DNA of 64,000 nt from Micromonospora sp. NBC_01740 (GCF_035920365.1 NZ_CP109150.1:868001-932000), one strand, 5' to 3'; counted from the stretch's first letter, positions 39,509-48,925 are shown. Notes: generated by a model from the sequence alone, not told the origin. Numbers and translations are program-made.

Positions 39509-39871
39509 ATGGCCCGCACTCTCGTCGTCAAGGCCACCGCCGGCGCGGACGCCCCGGAGCGGTGCGCCCAGGCATTCACCGTCGCCGCCACCGCAGCCGC
39601 CGCCGGGGTGCACGTGTCGCTCTGGCTGACCGGGGAGTCGACCTGGTTCGCGCTGCCGGGCAAGGCACAGGAGTTCGAGCTGCCGCACTCGGCCCCGCTG
39701 GCCGAGCTGCTGCACGTGATCCTCACCACCGGAACGGTGACCGCCTGCACGCAGTGCGCCGCCCGGCGGGACATCGGGCCGGACGACGTGCTGCCGGGTG
39801 TCCGCATCGCCGGCGCGGCGGTGTTCGTCGAGGAGACGATGGCCGAGGGGGCCCAGGCCCTGGTCTACTGA
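39509..39871 (+). CDS. DsrE-family protein
   Basis: A 120-residue alpha/beta protein with ARTLVVKATAGADAPERC at the start and VHVSLWLTGESTWFA, the DsrE/DsrF-like fold. CTQCAARRD contains a Cys pair and could carry sulfur as in sulfur-relay proteins. The end (AGAAVFVEETMAEGAQALVY) matches the family. TATGCT lies 7 bases upstream of the ATG. The exact partner is unknown. Confidence 0.8.
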   Translation: MARTLVVKATAGADAPERCAQAFTVAATAAAAGVHVSLWLTGESTWFALPGKAQEFELPHSAPLAELLHVILTTGTVTACTQCAARRDIGPDDVLPGVRIAGAAVFVEETMAEGAQALVY

Positions 39872-39925
39872 CCGCCGCCCGCCGATACCGGCCCGACAGG
39901 TCGGACAGATGCCTACGATTCGGGT

Positions 39926-40306
39926 GTGACCGAGGCGACGGAGCGATTCTTCGAATCACTGCCGGCGCGCGCCCCCAAGGTGCTGGTCAGCCCGGTCAGC
40001 GGAACGATGCAGATCGACCTCGCGGAGGGCGGTCAGACGGTGCACTGGCTGGTCCACCTTCGTCCGGGCGAGATCGAGGTGAGCCGCGACCGGGGGCCCG
40101 CCGACGCGATCTGGTACACCAGCGCGGACCTGTTCGACCGGCTCGTCACCGGCCGGGCCCAGGCGATCTCGTCGGTGCTGCGCAACGAGAGCAGCTTCAG
40201 CGGCGACATCGTGCTCTTCCTGCTGTTCCACCGGTTCTTCCCCGACCCGCCCGGCACCCGCGACCCCCGCACGGTCGCCCGCAAACAGGCCGGGCGGCTG
40301 CCGTGA
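39926..40306 (+). CDS. SCP2-like sterol-carrier fold protein
   Basis: A 126-residue protein with the SCP2 pattern: GTMQIDLAEGGQTVHWLVHL (strand-strand), a DAIWYTSADLFDRLVTGRA segment (the usual ADAxxTxxxxxF/L) and SFSGDIVLFLLFHRFF at the end. It would bind a lipid-like ligand. It is translationally coupled to the debranching-type gene (GTGA). TACGAT lies 6 bases before its GTG. Confidence 0.8.
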   Translation: MTEATERFFESLPARAPKVLVSPVSGTMQIDLAEGGQTVHWLVHLRPGEIEVSRDRGPADAIWYTSADLFDRLVTGRAQAISSVLRNESSFSGDIVLFLLFHRFFPDPPGTRDPRTVARKQAGRLP

Positions 40307-42360
40307 AGGAACTGGTCAGCATCCTGGACGGCAACACCTTCCTGGTCAGCGACAGCCGCGGCGACATCGAGCCGTCCCTCGACTTCCCGACCGGGCTCTT
40401 CTCGTTCGACACCCGGCACCTCTCCACCTGGTTGCTGACCCTCGACGGCGAACGGCTGCACGCCCTCTCCGTCGACACCGCGGAGTCCTTCCGCACCCGC
40501 TTCTTCCTCGTGCCCGGCGAACCGACGCACTACCTGGACGCGAAGGTCTCGATGATCCGGAGCCGGGCCATCGGCGGCAGCTTCGAGGAGGAGCTGACGC
40601 TGCTCAACCACTCCGGCGAGGACATGGAGTTCGTCGTCCACCTCGCCATGGGCGCCGACTTCGCGGACCTGTTCGAGATCAAGCACGTCCGGCGCAAGGA
40701 GGGCCACTCCACCGCCACCGTCGGCGAGAACGAGCTGCGCCTGACCTACCGCCGGGAGAGGTTCCACCGCGAGACGGTCATCCGCACCAGCATGCCCGCG
40801 CACATCGAGGTCTCCGGCATGACCTACCGGGTCCGGGTCGGCCCGCGCGGCGAGTGGACGACGCGGCTGCACGTGTCGACAGTCGTCTACGGCGCGCGCG
40901 GCGAGGACATCCGGGCCAACCTCCCGCAGTACGGGGGCAGCCGCAGCCCGGACGCGATCCGGGCCGAGCAGGACGAGCTCGTCGCCCGGGCGCCCAAGCT
41001 CGGCTGCGACTGCCAGCCGCTGGCCGGGGCGTACCGGCAGAGCCTCCACGACCTGGCGGCGCTGCGCTACGAGTCGATCACCCTCGGCGTACGCCTGGTG
41101 GCCGCCGGCCTGCCGTGGTTCATGACGCTGTTCGGCCGGGACAGCATCATCACCTCGCTCCAGGTTCTGCCCTTCCTGCCGGAGCTGATCCCGCCGACCC
41201 TCATGATGCTGGCCGGCCTCCAGGGGCACCGGATCGACGACTTCCGGGACGAGGAGCCGGGCAAGATCCTGCACGAGCTGCGCTACGGCGAGACGGCGGG
41301 CTTCGAGGAACAGCCGCACTCGCCGTACTACGGCTCGGCGGACTCGACGCCGCTGTTCGTCATCCTGCTCGACGAGTACGAGCGGTGGACCGGCGACGAC
41401 CGGCTGGTACGGGGACTGGAGGCCCAGACCCGGGCCGCCCTCGCCTGGATCGACACGTACGGGGACCTGCTCGGCACGGGCTACCTCTGGTACCAGACCC
41501 GCAACCCGCAGACCGGGTTGGCGAACCAGTGCTGGAAGGACTCCTGGGACTCGATCTCGTACCGCGACGGCCGGTTCCCCGGCTTCCCCCGCGCCACCTG
41601 CGAACTCCAGGGCTACGCGTACGACGCGAAGATCCGCGGCGCCCGACTGGCCCGGGAGTTCTGGGGCGACCCCGCGTACGCCGACCGGCTGGAGCGGGAG
41701 GCGGCCGAGCTCAAGATCCGGTTCAACCGGGACTTCTGGATCCCGGAACGGGAGTACTACGCGCTCGCCCTGGACGCCGACGGCCTGCAGGTGGACGCGC
41801 TCACCTCCAACATCGGGCACCTGCTGTGGAGCGGCATCGTCGACGAGTCACGGGCCGGCCGGATCGCCGAACACCTGATGGGGCCACGGCTCTACTCCGG
41901 TTGGGGCGTCCGGACCCTCGCCGACGACCAGGGGCGCTACAACCCCGTCGGCTACCACGTCGGGACGGTGTGGCCGTTCGACAACTCGATCATCGCCTGG
42001 GGGCTGTGGCGGTACGGCTTCCGCCGGGAGGCCGGGCAGATCTGCGAGGCCATGCTGGCCGCGTCCCCGTTCTTCGACGGACGACTGCCGGAGGCCTTCG
42101 CCGGCTACGAGCGGGACCTCACCGACTACCCGGTGGAGTACCCCACCGCGTGCAGCCCGCAGGCCTGGTCGGCGGGCACGCCGCTGCTGCTGCTCCGGGT
42201 GATGCTGGGCCTGGAGCCGCAGGGCGACCACCTGATCATCGACCCCGCCGTGCCCGAGGGGATGGGGCGGATCGAGCTGCTCGACATCCCCGGCCGCTGG
42301 GGCCACGTCGACGCCCTGGGCCGCAGCCGCGCCCCGCACGACCACCCGCGCGGCCGCTGA
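40303..42360 (+). CDS. Glycogen debranching-type glucosidase (GDE/GH15-like barrel)
   Basis: A 685-residue protein. Residues 1-230 form the GDE N-terminal domain (LDGNTFLVSDSRGDIEPS, FSFDTRHLSTWLLTLDG). The catalytic (alpha/alpha)6 barrel begins about residue 250, with GLPWFMTLFGRDSIITSLQ, HGL-like helices, WKDSWDSISYRDGRFPG and YHVGTVWPFDNSIIAWGL. The pattern is that of amylo-alpha-1,6-glucosidases, which remove branch-point glucose. It overlaps the SCP2 gene (GTGA). A trehalase-like or other oligosaccharide hydrolase role is possible. Confidence 0.87.
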   Translation: MKELVSILDGNTFLVSDSRGDIEPSLDFPTGLFSFDTRHLSTWLLTLDGERLHALSVDTAESFRTRFFLVPGEPTHYLDAKVSMIRSRAIGGSFEEELTLLNHSGEDMEFVVHLAMGADFADLFEIKHVRRKEGHSTATVGENELRLTYRRERFHRETVIRTSMPAHIEVSGMTYRVRVGPRGEWTTRLHVSTVVYGARGEDIRANLPQYGGSRSPDAIRAEQDELVARAPKLGCDCQPLAGAYRQSLHDLAALRYESITLGVRLVAAGLPWFMTLFGRDSIITSLQVLPFLPELIPPTLMMLAGLQGHRIDDFRDEEPGKILHELRYGETAGFEEQPHSPYYGSADSTPLFVILLDEYERWTGDDRLVRGLEAQTRAALAWIDTYGDLLGTGYLWYQTRNPQTGLANQCWKDSWDSISYRDGRFPGFPRATCELQGYAYDAKIRGARLAREFWGDPAYADRLEREAAELKIRFNRDFWIPEREYYALALDADGLQVDALTSNIGHLLWSGIVDESRAGRIAEHLMGPRLYSGWGVRTLADDQGRYNPVGYHVGTVWPFDNSIIAWGLWRYGFRREAGQICEAMLAASPFFDGRLPEAFAGYERDLTDYPVEYPTACSPQAWSAGTPLLLLRVMLGLEPQGDHLIIDPAVPEGMGRIELLDIPGRWGHVDALGRSRAPHDHPRGR

Positions 42361-42368
42361 CCACCTCC

Positions 42369-43226
42369 TCAGGCGGGGCAGCCGGTGTTGACGGAGACGA
42401 CGACCTGGTCGCCCGAGAGGTCGGCGACGACCATGGCGGCGCCGCGCCGGTAGGCGTACGCCTGCGCGGTGTCCAGCATCGGGACGCGGGCCACGGAGGC
42501 GAGCGCGTCGGCCGGCGACGGCGGGGCCGGGATGGCGGCGGCGCGGGCGGTGCGGGCCGTGCCGCCGGTGGGGCACGGCGCGACGACCACCTCGGCGGCC
42601 GACCCGGGCGGGCCGCCGAGCGCCCGCAGCGCCGCGGCCAGGGCCTCGGCCTCGGCGCCGTCGGCGCCGACCGCCGGCGCGGTGTAGCCCTCGCCGACCG
42701 GCCGGCAGCCCGTGTCGGCGGTCAGCCGGACGAGGCCGTCCGCCTCGACCCCGCCGGAGACGGTGACGAACTCGCCCGCGTCGGCGCGCAGCCGGGGGCC
42801 GTCCTCCGCCGTCACCCGGACCCCGGCCCGCCAGCCCTCGGGGAGTCGGTCGGCGACCCGCTCCAGCAGCGACCGCTCCAGGCCGCTGGGAACGAACACG
42901 TCCACCCCGCGGGTCAGGGTGGCGCCCTCGGCGAACGGGGTGACGCGGCAGCCCCGGTCGACCACGGGCGGGGTCAGCACGGCGGTGTCGCCGGCCGCCG
43001 CGACCAGTGCGCCGACCGCGCGGTCGACGAGCGGGCCGGCCTCGGTCAGGGTGCGCTGCTCCCGGACGGTCGGCGGATCGTTGCGCACCGAGAGCCAGGT
43101 CAGCGCCGCCAGCAGCACCGCCCACGCCACCGTGCCGGCGAGCAGCCAGGGCAGCCACCGTCGGGGGGCCGCCGGCCGATCGGGACCGGTAGGCGGGGCC
43201 TGCCCCGCCGCTTCCACGCCGTTCAC
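42369..43226 (-). CDS. Single-span membrane protein of unknown function
   Basis: A 285-residue protein with a short cytoplasmic segment, one span (LPWLLAGTVAWAVLLAALTW) at residues 24-46 and an extracellular domain with four cysteines (RGCRVT, DTGCRPV, APCPTGG, NTGCPA) likely to form disulfides. The C-terminal half has strands typical of small beta-rich domains. It is convergent with the debranching-type gene, with 8 bases between stops. No known family was recognised. Confidence 0.7.
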   Translation of the reverse strand: MNGVEAAGQAPPTGPDRPAAPRRWLPWLLAGTVAWAVLLAALTWLSVRNDPPTVREQRTLTEAGPLVDRAVGALVAAAGDTAVLTPPVVDRGCRVTPFAEGATLTRGVDVFVPSGLERSLLERVADRLPEGWRAGVRVTAEDGPRLRADAGEFVTVSGGVEADGLVRLTADTGCRPVGEGYTAPAVGADGAEAEALAAALRALGGPPGSAAEVVVAPCPTGGTARTARAAAIPAPPSPADALASVARVPMLDTAQAYAYRRGAAMVVADLSGDQVVVSVNTGCPA

Positions 43227-43325
43227 GGGGGCAATCGTGTCACGCCGGTCGACCGTGCCCGGAGACGGTCGCGGCCCGCCACCTGCGAAGGCGACGGGCC
43301 ACGGACCGATCAGAGCGTGGAAGGG

Positions 43326-43649
43326 TCAGGAGGCGACCGTGACGGCGACCTCGTTGATGCCCCGGGCGGCGGTCACGGCGGTGTCGCCGTTGCCGTGCCG
43401 GGAAAGCGCCCGCAGGGTCCAGGCACCCGGCGCGGCGAAGAACCGGAACTGGCCGGCCGGCGAGGTCACCACCTCGGCGGTGAACTCACCGGTCGAGTCG
43501 AGCAGCCGGACGTACGCGCCCGGGACGGCCTCGCCCGCGTCGGAGCGGACGACGCCGGTGATCACGGTTTCCTTCTCCAGGTCCAGGCTCGCGGGCAGCG
43601 GGGCGGCCTGGTCGGGCGCGGCGCAGCCGGCAGCGGTGGGTGCGGTCAT
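43326..43649 (-). CDS. DUF1416 protein
   Basis: A 107-residue beta-sandwich protein of the actinobacterial DUF1416 family: KETVITGVVRSDAGEAVPGAY, RLLDSTGEFTAEVVTSPAGQ and FRFFAAPGAWTLRALS. It is almost always found directly after sseA, as here (4 bases between the genes), so the two likely work together in sulfur metabolism. The alanine-rich N-terminal 25 residues carry one cysteine. Confidence 0.88.
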   Translation of the reverse strand: MTAPTAAGCAAPDQAAPLPASLDLEKETVITGVVRSDAGEAVPGAYVRLLDSTGEFTAEVVTSPAGQFRFFAAPGAWTLRALSRHGNGDTAVTAARGINEVAVTVAS

Positions 43650-43652
43650 GGC

Positions 43653-44501
43653 TCAGGCCTCCCCGGGCTCGTCGCCGAGCGCGACCGGCACGCCGACCAG
43701 CGAGCCGTACTCGGTCCAGGATCCGTCGTAGTTCTTCACGTTGCGGTGGCCGAGCAGCTCCTGGAGCACAAACCAGGAATGCGAGGAGCGCTCGCCGATC
43801 CGGCAGTACGCGATGGTCTCGCGGCTGTCGTCCAGCCCGGCGTCGGCGTAGATCTTGCGCAGCTCGTCGTCGGACTTGAAGGTGCCGTCCTCGTTGGCCG
43901 CCTTGGACCACGGCACGCTGATCGCCGTGGGGATGTGCCCGGCCCGCTGCGCCTGCTCCTGCGGCAGGTGGGCGGGGGCGAGCAGCCGGCCGGCGAACTC
44001 GTCGGGGCTGCGCACGTCGACCAGGTTCTTGGTGCCGATGGCGGCCACGACCTCGTCACGGAAGGCCCGGATCGAGGTGTCCGGCTCCTGCGCCACGTAC
44101 TGCGTCGCCGGGCGGGTCACCGTGTCCCCAACCAGCGGACGGGCGTCCAGCTCCCACTTCTTGCGACCGCCGTCGAGCAGCTTCACGTCGCGGTGGCCGT
44201 AGAGCTTGAAGTACCAGTACGCGTACGCGGCGAACCAGTTGTTGTTGCCGCCGTAGAGGATGACGGTGTCGTCGTTGCTGATGCCCCGCTCGGAGAGCAG
44301 CGCCTCGAACTGGCTCTTGTTGACGAAGTCCCGGCGCACCTGGTCCTGGAGGTCGGTCTTCCAGTCCAGCTTGATCGCGCCGGCGATGTGGCCGGTGTCG
44401 TAGGCCGAGGTGTCCTCGTCGACCTCGACGAAGACGACGCCCGGGGCGTCGAGGTTCTTCTCGGCCCATTCGGCCGAGACGAGTGCGGTGTCGCGACTCA
44501 T
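43653..44501 (-). CDS. sseA: Sulfurtransferase (thiosulfate/3-mercaptopyruvate type)
   Basis: A 282-residue enzyme with two rhodanese domains. Domain 1 contains FVEVDEDTSAYDTGHIAGA and domain 2 carries the active-site Cys in AYCRIGERSSHSWF. The CRIGERS loop is typical of actinobacterial thiosulfate sulfurtransferases. AGGGAG lies 8 bases before the ATG. Upstream lies a leader peptide with hairpins, so expression probably responds to cysteine supply. Confidence 0.9.
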   Translation of the reverse strand: MSRDTALVSAEWAEKNLDAPGVVFVEVDEDTSAYDTGHIAGAIKLDWKTDLQDQVRRDFVNKSQFEALLSERGISNDDTVILYGGNNNWFAAYAYWYFKLYGHRDVKLLDGGRKKWELDARPLVGDTVTRPATQYVAQEPDTSIRAFRDEVVAAIGTKNLVDVRSPDEFAGRLLAPAHLPQEQAQRAGHIPTAISVPWSKAANEDGTFKSDDELRKIYADAGLDDSRETIAYCRIGERSSHSWFVLQELLGHRNVKNYDGSWTEYGSLVGVPVALGDEPGEA

Positions 44502-44650
44502 CAGATCACTCCCTGGTGAGGATGGATGGTGAACCAGCACGAGGGCATCGAAAGTCGTGACGATCGCACCACGCGCGGGATCCACCGTATGGACGGATCA
44601 CGGGTTCGTGCGACGGCGCCGCTGCCGGGCGTTGAAAGAGAGCACGGGAG

Positions 44651-44719
44651 AAGAAAAAATCCCTGTGTGCCGGTGGCCGCTAGGCGGCCGAGGACAGCCC
44701 CGCCGTCAGATGACGGGGC
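44651..44719 (-). promoter_or_regulatory. Leader hairpins upstream of sseA (probable attenuator)
   Basis: On the minus strand two hairpins follow each other. The first (GCCCCG...CGGGGC, 44719-44697) spans the leader-peptide stop codon. The second (GGCCGC-CTA-GCGGCC, 44689-44675) is perfect and is followed 15 bases later by a run of six T (44659-44654). Ribosome stalling at the cysteine codons could switch between them. Confidence 0.55.
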
Positions 44720-44783
44720 GACACAGGCAGGTGGCCACGCGGCACAGGTCGACCGCGCGCCGTTTGGTGAGGAGCGTCCCCAT
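44706..44783 (-). CDS. Cysteine-rich leader peptide upstream of sseA
   Basis: A 25-residue open frame with the core RRAVDLCRVATCLCRPV, containing three cysteines near the end. It matches the pattern of actinobacterial leader peptides (RxVDLxRVxxCLC) found before cysteine and sulfur genes. TAGGCT lies 8 bases before its ATG, so translation can start at the 5' end. It ends 204 bases before sseA and its stop sits in a hairpin. Stalling for lack of cysteine would be the sensor. Confidence 0.7.
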   Translation of the reverse strand: MGTLLTKRRAVDLCRVATCLCRPVI

Positions 44784-44989
44784 GAGCAGGGAGCCTACCA
44801 GCCGGGCACGGCCACACCAGGGGGCCGACCAGCATCCGGGACGCACGTACTGGTAGCCCGGGGTGCAGGGAAGTGCGCCTTCCTGTCGCAATCGGTGGAG
44901 GAAGGGCCCTTCCTGACCGGCGGGCGGACGCGGGCGCAAGCGCGGGCGGCTCGGGGCCGGGGCCGGAGGCGGTGGATCGGTCGGGTCGG
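44720..44989. other. Gap between sseA leader and the LmeA-like gene
   Basis: Apart from the leader peptide start and its promoter (TAGGCT at 44797-44792 on the minus strand), this stretch holds only a GC palindrome at 44899-44914 and a short inverted CCTTCC/GGAAGG pair near 44878-44905. I see no convincing gene in it. Confidence 0.6.
44899..44914 (-). terminator. Palindrome downstream of the LmeA-like gene
   Basis: A perfect 16-base palindrome (AGGAAGGGCCCTTCCT) lies about 75 bases beyond the stop at 44990. It can also pair with an upstream CCTTCC. AAGG/CCTT palindromes of this type recur after genes in this region (54541, 57053), suggesting a common terminator class. Confidence 0.4.
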
Positions 44990-45778
44990 TCAGCCGGCGG
45001 CGGAGTTGATCGGCACGTTCCTGGCGTCCGCGGTGACGGTCAGCCCCTCGGGCAGCGGCCGGACCTCCCGGACGGCGAGCTGGAACGGCAGCTCGGGCAG
45101 GGGCACGTCGATGGAGATGCTGCGGGCGTAGTTGCTGAGCAGCGTCCGGGCCAGCGGCAGGTTCGGCAGGCCGTCGGCGCTCAGGTCGTTGAACTTCAGC
45201 GCCACCTGCCCCTCCTTGCCGACCGTGATGTCGGCGGTGCCGGTCACGGTGAGACGCTGGCCGAGGATGTCGACCGGGGCGGTGACGGCCAGCCGGCCGT
45301 TCTGCTCGCCGAGGGTCAGCCCCGGCCGGTCGAGCAGCTTGGCGAGGCTGTCGTAGCTGATGGTGCCCGTCCCGTCGACGGTCTCGGCGACCACGTCGCC
45401 CTGCCCCGAGCGGATGGTGTCGAGCGAGGCGCGCACGTTGCGGGCGTCCACGTCGAGCTTCGGCAGCGCGACCGCGTCGCCCCGCACCGAGCCCTGCACG
45501 TCGCGCAGCGCGATGGAGATGCGCTCGTACCGGCCGTCGAGCACCTGGGTGAGGAACGGGACCCCGCCGACCTCCACCTCCGGCGGCGAGGACTGCGCCC
45601 CCTGCTTGGCGATCTCCTGTCGGACCTGGTCGGCGATGGCCCGCTCGGCCACCCCCACGGCGACCCGGTCGGCCACCACGATCAGTCCGCCCAGGACCAG
45701 CAGCAGCACGACGAGGGTGATGAGCACCTTGCGCCCGCGTCGCCGGGGCCGCTCCTCGTACGTGTCGTCGTGCGCCAC
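44990..45778 (-). CDS. DUF2993/LmeA-like phospholipid-binding protein
   Basis: A 262-residue protein with an N-terminal membrane anchor ([21 protein letters not shown], residues about 17-37) and an elongated beta-rich domain ([40 protein letters not shown]) of the DUF2993 type. Mycobacterial LmeA binds phospholipid and helps build lipomannan. The GTG at 45778 is preceded by AGGAGG at good distance. It acts at or outside the cytoplasmic membrane. Confidence 0.85.
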   Translation of the reverse strand: MAHDDTYEERPRRRGRKVLITLVVLLLVLGGLIVVADRVAVGVAERAIADQVRQEIAKQGAQSSPPEVEVGGVPFLTQVLDGRYERISIALRDVQGSVRGDAVALPKLDVDARNVRASLDTIRSGQGDVVAETVDGTGTISYDSLAKLLDRPGLTLGEQNGRLAVTAPVDILGQRLTVTGTADITVGKEGQVALKFNDLSADGLPNLPLARTLLSNYARSISIDVPLPELPFQLAVREVRPLPEGLTVTADARNVPINSAAG

Positions 45779-45860
45779 GCCGCCTCCTGTCGTCAGTGCC
45801 GAGGGTGCCGCGGAGCGGCCCACCGGTGGTACCCGATCGGGGAAAAGCTCAACCGCCGCG

Positions 45861-46922
45861 TCAGAGAACGAGCTTGCACATGGCGTACGCGGCCGGCGCG
45901 GCCAGGGCGAAGCCACCGAGGGGCCCCTGCATGTGCCGGGCCACCCACATGGTCGGCGGCTCCCCCGCCATCAGCCGGCCCGCCTCGGCGTAGCCCACGG
46001 CAAGGTCGGCCAGCACGGCGGTGACCGCCGCGACCAGCCCGATGATCGCGGCCCGGGTCGGGGTGAAGGGCGTCACCAGGTAGCTGCCGAGGACGGCGCT
46101 GACCAGCGTGCCGACCATCGCGCCGGCGACCACGCCGGCCGCGCCCCGGGGCACCTGGGGGGCCAGCCGCGGCCACGGCGCGACCGCGTCGGTCAGCCGG
46201 GCGACGGTGAGCGCGACCGCGCTGGCGGTGAGGCACACCGTGATGGCCTGGGTGCCCGCCGGGATCCGGCTGAGCACGATCAGGGTGGCGAAGGCGACGA
46301 CGCCGACCACGATCAGCAGGGTGCTGCCGAGCGAGTCGGTCACCCGCACCCGGTCGACCCGCCGGACGAGCTGGCCGAGCACCCCGAGGGCGAAGCCGCC
46401 CGCCGCGACGTAGCCCAGCGGCGCCAGGCCGGCGACGTCCGTCTGCACGGCCGCGGTGTCGGCCGCCACCGCGGCGGCGGCGCTGACGGCGGCCACCAGC
46501 AGCAGCGCGGGCGGTCGCATGGCCATCGTCCAGGCCAGCACGAAGAGCAACTGCACGCCGAAGACGACGAACGCGAAGGGCAGGCGGTGCCCCGGGCCGG
46601 CGGTCTGCGCCCCGAGCACCAGACCCACCCCGAGCAGCGCGGCGAACCCGGCGACGGTCAGCGCGAGCGGGCGGCGCACCTCGACCGGCTCCACCAGCTC
46701 CTCGTCCGGCTCGTCGTCCGGCTCGTCGTCGGGTCGCCGGGCCGGCTCACCGGCCCGCCGGGCGCGGCGCGGGCCGCTGCGCTCCCGGCGCTCGCCGTCG
46801 TCGTCGGGGGCCGGCCCGGTGCGCGGCGCCGGCGGCTGGCCACGGGACGGGCCGGACGGCCCGGGGCGGGGCCCGTCGGGCCACTGGTCGCGGCCGGTCT
46901 CGGGCGAGCTGGAGGGAAACAC
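45861..46922 (-). CDS. Polytopic membrane protein of unknown function
   Basis: A 353-residue protein. The first 85 residues are disordered and charged (Pro/Arg, then [15 protein letters not shown]). About nine membrane spans follow, for example [35 protein letters not shown] and [18 protein letters not shown]. The C-terminus has [24 protein letters not shown]. No transporter signature was recognised. It is divergent from glnR across a 252-base gap. Confidence 0.75.
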   Translation of the reverse strand: MFPSSSPETGRDQWPDGPRPGPSGPSRGQPPAPRTGPAPDDDGERRERSGPRRARRAGEPARRPDDEPDDEPDEELVEPVEVRRPLALTVAGFAALLGVGLVLGAQTAGPGHRLPFAFVVFGVQLLFVLAWTMAMRPPALLLVAAVSAAAAVAADTAAVQTDVAGLAPLGYVAAGGFALGVLGQLVRRVDRVRVTDSLGSTLLIVVGVVAFATLIVLSRIPAGTQAITVCLTASAVALTVARLTDAVAPWPRLAPQVPRGAAGVVAGAMVGTLVSAVLGSYLVTPFTPTRAAIIGLVAAVTAVLADLAVGYAEAGRLMAGEPPTMWVARHMQGPLGGFALAAPAAYAMCKLVL

Positions 46923-47174
46923 GCCCCGATCGTGCCAGACCCGCCGGCCGATGCGGGGGCCACGGTTTCGGCAACGTTAAAACCTGGGGTCACGATCAGG
47001 GGCAAGCCGGGCAAACGGGAAAGGACGTGGAGGCGCGACCGGGGCCTTCGGTTACGCTCAAGCCGTTACCCGCCCGTCAGCGACGCCGGGACCCACGCAA
47101 GTTCATCAGCGTCACGCCCCGCCACGGAGTGCGCTGGTCGCGCGCGGCCGACGGCCGCCGGGACGGAGGTGATC
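46923..47174. promoter_or_regulatory. Divergent intergenic region upstream of glnR
   Basis: A 252-base region between the leftward membrane-protein gene and glnR, with no open frame of its own. It contains GGACGGAGGTGATC directly before the glnR start, a near-perfect ribosome-binding sequence. Promoters for both genes must lie here, but none stands out. Confidence 0.5.
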
Positions 47175-47888
47175 GTGGAGATCCTGCTGCTGGTGACCGC
47201 GCGCGCAGGCGAACCATCCGCTGTGCTGCCGGCGCTCGACCTGCTGCCGCACTCGGTCCGCACCGCGCCACGCGACGTCCGCACCCTGGTCGCCGGCCCC
47301 AGTCCGGACGCGGTGCTGGTCGACGCCCGCTCCGAGCTGAGCGAGGCGCGGGCGACCTGCCGGATGCTGCACGCCACCGGGCTCGGAGTGCCCCTGGTCG
47401 CGGTGGTCACCGAGGCCGGCCTGATCGCGCTCAACGCCGACTGGGGCGTCGACGACGTCATCCTCGCCGCCGCCGGGCCGGCCGAGGTGGAGGCCCGGCT
47501 GCGGCTCGCCGTCGGGCGGCTGAACAACGCCACCTCCGGGGCCGGCGGCTCGATCCGCGCCGGCGAGCTGACGATCGACCCGGACACCTACGCCGCGAAG
47601 CTCAAGGGCCGGCCGCTCGACCTCACCTACAAGGAGTTCGAGCTGCTGAAGTTCCTGGCCCAGCACCCGGGCCGGGTGTTCACCCGGGACCAGCTCCTGC
47701 GCGAGGTGTGGGGCTACGACTACTTCGGCGGCACGCGCACCGTCGACGTGCACGTCCGGCGGCTGCGCGCCAAGCTCGGCTCCGAGTACGAGTCGATGAT
47801 CGGCACGGTGCGGCAGGTGGGCTACAAGTTCGTCGTACCGCCCTCGCGGTCCCTGCCGGAGAGCGAGCACGCGCCCCTGCCGGTCTGA
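47175..47888 (+). CDS. glnR: GlnR-type orphan response regulator
   Basis: A 237-residue OmpR-family protein closely matching actinobacterial GlnR, the global activator/repressor of nitrogen genes. The receiver-like half has [33 protein letters not shown] (the single Asp, no phosphorylation pocket) and [20 protein letters not shown]. The winged helix has [40 protein letters not shown] and [11 protein letters not shown]. No partner kinase is adjacent, as usual. The GTG at 47175 has GGAGGTGATC immediately upstream. Confidence 0.93.
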   Translation: MEILLLVTARAGEPSAVLPALDLLPHSVRTAPRDVRTLVAGPSPDAVLVDARSELSEARATCRMLHATGLGVPLVAVVTEAGLIALNADWGVDDVILAAAGPAEVEARLRLAVGRLNNATSGAGGSIRAGELTIDPDTYAAKLKGRPLDLTYKEFELLKFLAQHPGRVFTRDQLLREVWGYDYFGGTRTVDVHVRRLRAKLGSEYESMIGTVRQVGYKFVVPPSRSLPESEHAPLPV

Positions 47889-47893
47889 CCTCC

Positions 47894-47912
47894 CCGTCCC
47901 TTTCAGGGACGG
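47894..47912 (+). terminator. glnR terminator
   Basis: CCGTCCCT and AGGGACGG form an 8-bp perfect stem with a TTC loop, beginning 5 bases after the stop and followed by a T-containing stretch (TTTCGCATATGCCCTTTTT). Confidence 0.75.
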
Positions 47913-47989
47913 TTTCGCATATGCCCTTTTTGCGCTGCTAGCCGGTTCTATTCTGACTGCCGGGTTTGCGACAAAAAGGGGGCGGCGGA

Positions 47990-48925
47990 GTGCGCATCGA
48001 CCACGGGGGCGGCGGCGGATCGACACGATGGGGCCCACTGATCCGGGACCCCTCGGCCGCGCGCACCATCGGGCTCGTCACGCTGGTGGTCGCCGCGCTG
48101 CTCGGTTCCGCGTACGCCCTCGGGCGCAGCCTGGTCCCCGACCCGCCGACGTCCCGGTCCAGCGTGACCACCAGCGCCACCGGCCCGCACTACGCCGACC
48201 AGCCGCCGACGAAGGACACTCCGCGCCGGACCCCGGAGGGTGCGCCGAGCACCAGCCCGGCGGAGGCCGGGCAGGACGGCGGCGCCAGCCCCCAGGGCAC
48301 GCCGTCGCCGGTACCGGCCGACGGGCCGTTCGGCGCGCAGACCACCAGCGGCACCTCGCTGGTCGCGCTGACCTTCGACGACGGACCGGACCCGCGGTAC
48401 ACGCCGCAGGTGCTCGCCCTGCTCCGCGAGCACCAGGTGCGGGCCACCTTCTGCGTGGTCGGCGAGAACGCCCAGCGCCACCCGGACCTGATCCGGGCCA
48501 TCGCGGCCGACGGGCACACCCTGTGCAACCACAGCTGGAACCACGATGTCGACCTCGGCCGCCGGTCGCCGGCCGCCATCCGGGCGGACCTGCTGCGCAC
48601 CAGCGAGGCGATCCGGGCGGCGGTGCCCGACGCGCCGATCGCGTACTACCGGCAGCCCGGCGGCGCCTGGACGGGCCAGGTGGTGTCGGTGTCCCACGAA
48701 CTCGGCATGACGCCGCTGCACTGGACCGTGGACCCGGCGGACTGGGAGCTGCCGGGAGCCAGCCGGATCGCGGCGACGGTCGTGGCGGACGTCGTACCCG
48801 GCTCGGTCGTGCTGTTGCACGACGCCGGCGGCGACCGGCAGGGCACGGTGGACGCCCTGCACCGCATCCTGCCCGACCTGACCAGCCGGTTCGAGGTGGA
48901 GGCGCTGCCCGACGGGGGGACGTGA
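47990..48925 (+). CDS. Polysaccharide deacetylase (NodB/CE4 type), secreted
   Basis: A 311-residue protein with an N-terminal membrane span (AARTIGLVTLVVAALLGSAY) followed by a disordered Pro/Ser/Thr linker and a NodB domain from about residue 110. CE4 motifs are LTFDDGPDPRYT, HTLCNHSWNHDVD (metal-binding HxxxH) and RQPGGAWTG. It removes acetyl groups from peptidoglycan or other polysaccharides outside the cell. The GTG start at 47990 is preceded by GGCGGCGGA. Confidence 0.88.
   Translation: MRIDHGGGGGSTRWGPLIRDPSAARTIGLVTLVVAALLGSAYALGRSLVPDPPTSRSSVTTSATGPHYADQPPTKDTPRRTPEGAPSTSPAEAGQDGGASPQGTPSPVPADGPFGAQTTSGTSLVALTFDDGPDPRYTPQVLALLREHQVRATFCVVGENAQRHPDLIRAIAADGHTLCNHSWNHDVDLGRRSPAAIRADLLRTSEAIRAAVPDAPIAYYRQPGGAWTGQVVSVSHELGMTPLHWTVDPADWELPGASRIAATVVADVVPGSVVLLHDAGGDRQGTVDALHRILPDLTSRFEVEALPDGGT

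Noticed and set aside
40854..44519. A 1,221-codon open frame on the plus strand
   Set aside because: It overlaps the debranching-type gene in another frame, then runs antisense through several good minus-strand genes. Composition is Arg/Gly/Ala/Pro-rich, as expected for a shadow frame in high-GC DNA.
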